DNA from: Planctomycetaceae bacterium
GTDB lineage: Bacteria; Planctomycetota; Planctomycetia; Planctomycetales; Planctomycetaceae
Direction: 5' to 3'
DNA length: 6,794 bases
Assembly: GCA_020426125.1 (NCBI GenBank)
Contig: JAGQQQ010000384.1
Span: 1-6,794, forward strand
The notes below the pieces were generated by a model. The model saw only the letters and a list, made by a program, of their open reading frames with translations, was not told where the DNA came from and made no database searches. Positions 4,667-6,794 of the stretch are shown piece by piece. The translations under genes and the position numbers were made by a program. Within the stretch, counting starts at the first letter, position 1, and the number at the start of each line of letters is the position of its first letter.

Positions 4667-6730
4667 GTGGACAGTTTTCCCCGACTCTTTCCTTACCTCC
4701 GCCCTTACCGTCGGCAACTCTTTCTCTCCATTCTGCTTGGACTGGTGATTGCTTCGTTATGGGGGGCGAATCTGACACTGGCGTTTCCCGTCGTGAAAGT
4801 GTTGCTTGAGCGTCAGAATCTCCATGATTTCGTCGCTGAGAAGATTGAAGATGAATCAGCGGAGGAAGCCCGTCTGCTGACTTCGCTCGAAAACCTCAAT
4901 TCCCGGCTGGTCGACTATCGCTCCCATCAAGTCGCTCCCACGGACGCGAACTACATTGGAACCCTGCACTCCCAAGCCGAACAGCAGGGGAAACTCGCGG
5001 ATACCCAGTCGTCGCTCTATCGGTATCGCTGGCTCCAGGCTTATGTCATGCCGATTGTCCCGCATAATGAGTTTCAAACCCTCGCGTGGCTGTTGGTTGT
5101 GGTCCTTCTGGCAACGGCGATCAAAGGCGCTCTCATCTTCTGGCAAGATGTCCTCGTTGGCAGCGTCGCGGAATCGGCCGTGATGGGAGTTCGCAAGGAC
5201 CTCCTGCGTCACACACTCGATCTCGACTACGCCTCCCTGTCCCACGAAGGCCCAAGCGGCCTGATGTCTCGGTTCACCTACGACGCCGAGCAGCTCTCCA
5301 CAGGGATCACGCTCGTTGCCAGCCGCCTGATCCGGGAACCGCTCAAGTGCCTGTCCTGCATGTTCCTGGCTCTGTACATCAACTGGCGGTTGACTTTGTT
5401 GTCTCTTCTGTTGATGCCGCTTTTGGCCCTGTTTTTGGGATGGTTTGGCAAGGCCATGAAACGGGCCAGCCGCCGGATGATGGAGAGTATGTCCCAAATC
5501 TATAAGGTTCTGGAGGAAACATTTGACGGGCTTAAAGTCGTCATCGCCTACAACAATGCCGGACACCACCGCGATCATTTTGACCGGGAGTACAAGGCCT
5601 ACTTCAAGAAGGCGATGAAAGTCGTCAAAGTGGACGCTTCGGCGAAACCGCTCCTGGAACTCTTCGGACTGACAGCGATGTTTCTGGCGTTGATTCCGGG
5701 AGCTTACCTCGTGCTGCGAATGAAGACGCATATTTGGGGAGTCCGGCTCGCCGTGGATCCGTTGAGCCCGTCCGATCTGACGGCTCTCTATGCCGTCCTC
5801 GTGGGGATGCTCGACCCGATTCGCAAAATGAACTCCGGATTCTCACGTTTGAAACGATCGTCGGCGGCAATTGACCGGATTTTTCAACTCATGGATCAAC
5901 CCAGTGCCATTGGGGATCCCGAGAAGCCGCAATCCCTGCCGAACCATTCCAAGTCCATCGAATTTCGGGATGTCTCATTCCGTTATCCAGCGGTTGATCC
6001 CAAGAAACAGCGTGGTCTGGTTCTCGAACATGTTGATCTGACGATTTTGTTTGGCGAAGTGGTTGCGATTGTTGGACAGAACGGCTCTGGCAAGTCGACG
6101 TTGGTCAATCTCCTGCCAAGATTCTATGACCCCGAAATCGGAGAGGTTCTGATCGATGGCCAGCCGATTCGGAAGGTCACGCTGGCGGACCTTCGTCGTC
6201 AAGTCGGAATTGTGACTCAGGAAACGGTTCTGTTTGATGACACGATCCTCGAAAATATCCGCTACGGCACTCCCGACGCGACCAGAGATCAGGTCATCGA
6301 AGCAGCGAGGCAGGCCCATGTCCTCCCGATCATTGAAGCAATGCCCCATGGATTCGACACCGTCATCGGGAACAAGGGGCGTGACCTCTCCGGGGGGCAA
6401 CGCCAACGGATTGCCCTCGCCCGGGTGATCCTCAAGAACCCCTCGATTCTGATTCTTGACGAGGCGACCTCCGCGGCTGACGCAAATAGCGAGTCGCTCA
6501 TCCACGAGACGCTGAAGACGTTCGTCAAAGACCGGACGACTTTCCTGATCTCCCACACGCTTTCGCAAAGTCTTCTGGAATTTGTGACGAAGGTCATCCT
6601 GATGGAAAACGGAAAGGTCGTGATGGTCGGCACCCACGAAGAATTACTCAAAGCCTCCCCGCTCTATCGCCGACTCTTCCAGGCCCCTTCACGACAAATG
6701 TCCCAGGTGGCGGAGACGAAGGCCGCTTGA
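4667..6730 (+). CDS. MsbA-type ABC exporter, fused membrane and ATPase domains
   Basis: This is a half-transporter of the lipid/multidrug export class, expected to work as a homodimer in the inner membrane and to drive a hydrophobic substrate outward with ATP. TM helices fall near residues 18-40, 138-160, 229-244, 247-265, 331-352 and 371-385. The ATPase domain has A-loop Tyr440, Walker A G-Q-N-G-S-G-K-S-T (470-478), Q-loop Gln518, signature L-S-G-G-Q (574-578), Walker B ending Asp598 with catalytic Glu599, and H-loop His630, so it should hydrolyse ATP. The D-loop reads S-A-A-D rather than the usual S-A-L-D. At 687 residues it exceeds MsbA (~580), mainly through about 90 residues between TM1 and TM2 that include a charged, coiled-coil-like stretch (56-90). 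The GTG start has AAGGA (4655-4659) seven bases upstream, and a TAG at 4637 excludes longer forms. Substrate is unknown; lipid A-core or another lipid is plausible. Confidence 0.93.
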   Translation: MDSFPRLFPYLRPYRRQLFLSILLGLVIASLWGANLTLAFPVVKVLLERQNLHDFVAEKIEDESAEEARLLTSLENLNSRLVDYRSHQVAPTDANYIGTLHSQAEQQGKLADTQSSLYRYRWLQAYVMPIVPHNEFQTLAWLLVVVLLATAIKGALIFWQDVLVGSVAESAVMGVRKDLLRHTLDLDYASLSHEGPSGLMSRFTYDAEQLSTGITLVASRLIREPLKCLSCMFLALYINWRLTLLSLLLMPLLALFLGWFGKAMKRASRRMMESMSQIYKVLEETFDGLKVVIAYNNAGHHRDHFDREYKAYFKKAMKVVKVDASAKPLLELFGLTAMFLALIPGAYLVLRMKTHIWGVRLAVDPLSPSDLTALYAVLVGMLDPIRKMNSGFSRLKRSSAAIDRIFQLMDQPSAIGDPEKPQSLPNHSKSIEFRDVSFRYPAVDPKKQRGLVLEHVDLTILFGEVVAIVGQNGSGKSTLVNLLPRFYDPEIGEVLIDGQPIRKVTLADLRRQVGIVTQETVLFDDTILENIRYGTPDATRDQVIEAARQAHVLPIIEAMPHGFDTVIGNKGRDLSGGQRQRIALARVILKNPSILILDEATSAADANSESLIHETLKTFVKDRTTFLISHTLSQSLLEFVTKVILMENGKVVMVGTHEELLKASPLYRRLFQAPSRQMSQVAETKAA

Positions 6731-6794
6731 CGTCTTCGCCAATCTCTCGCCTCGCGCGGCTCCGTCAGTTAACCTGCTTTGCGCACCTGGTTTT

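Noticed and set aside
4659..4748. 29-codon frame from an ATG overlapping the exporter GTG start
   Set aside because: The ATG touches the AAGG with no spacing for ribosome binding, and the frame is short. The GTG at 4667 has correct spacing and yields the real protein.
4856..5731. Minus-strand 291-codon frame
   Set aside because: It is the antisense shadow of the exporter membrane domain. The composition is Gln/Arg/His-rich and no motif is recognisable.
5975..6637. Minus-strand 220-codon frame
   Set aside because: It lies entirely antisense to the exporter ATPase domain, whose motifs are intact on the plus strand.
6731..6794. Terminator or further gene after the exporter
   Set aside because: Only 64 bases remain, and I see neither a stem with a T-run nor a credible start in them.

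Overview
The window reads as ordinary chromosomal DNA from a Gram-negative-type bacterium, most likely a planctomycete. That guess rests on moderate GC, weak Shine-Dalgarno use with GTG/TTG starts, wide intergenic gaps, and the divergent L35, L20 and exporter sequences. It is an inference from style, because no 16S gene or other lineage marker is present. No mobile element, CRISPR array, tRNA or rRNA was found.

Layout from left to right. (1) From the left edge to 1354 (+) lies the C-terminal part of a flavin-dependent halogenase-like oxidoreductase; its N-terminal nucleotide-binding part is outside the window. (2) At 1450-2679 (+) is a GlcE-type FAD-binding subunit of glycolate oxidase, with no glcD or glcF beside it. 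(3) At 2799-3191 (+) is a small membrane-anchored protein of unknown function, preceded by a strong hairpin. (4) 3192-3604 has no convincing gene and contains the terminator of the opposing ribosomal operon. (5) rplT (3605-3961, -) and rpmI (4085-4288, -) form a two-gene ribosomal operon transcribed leftward, without infC or pheS. (6) 4289-4666 is a 378-base divergent intergenic region. It holds the rpmI leader, with inverted sequences able to cover the rpmI Shine-Dalgarno, and several palindromes nearer the rightward gene. (7) At 4667-6730 (+) is an MsbA-type ABC exporter with fused membrane and ATPase domains and an unusually large loop between TM1 and TM2. The last 64 bases hold nothing recognisable.

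Genes 1-3 point the same way, but the gaps (95 and 119 bases, the second with a hairpin) leave it open whether they share a transcript. The two flavoenzymes could act in related redox chemistry, but nothing in the sequence proves a common pathway. The ribosomal pair and the exporter are divergent and functionally unrelated. I see no clear new system. The points most worth a second look are the halogenase-like active-site pattern in gene 1, the candidate L20/L35 leader, and the exporter's extra domain.
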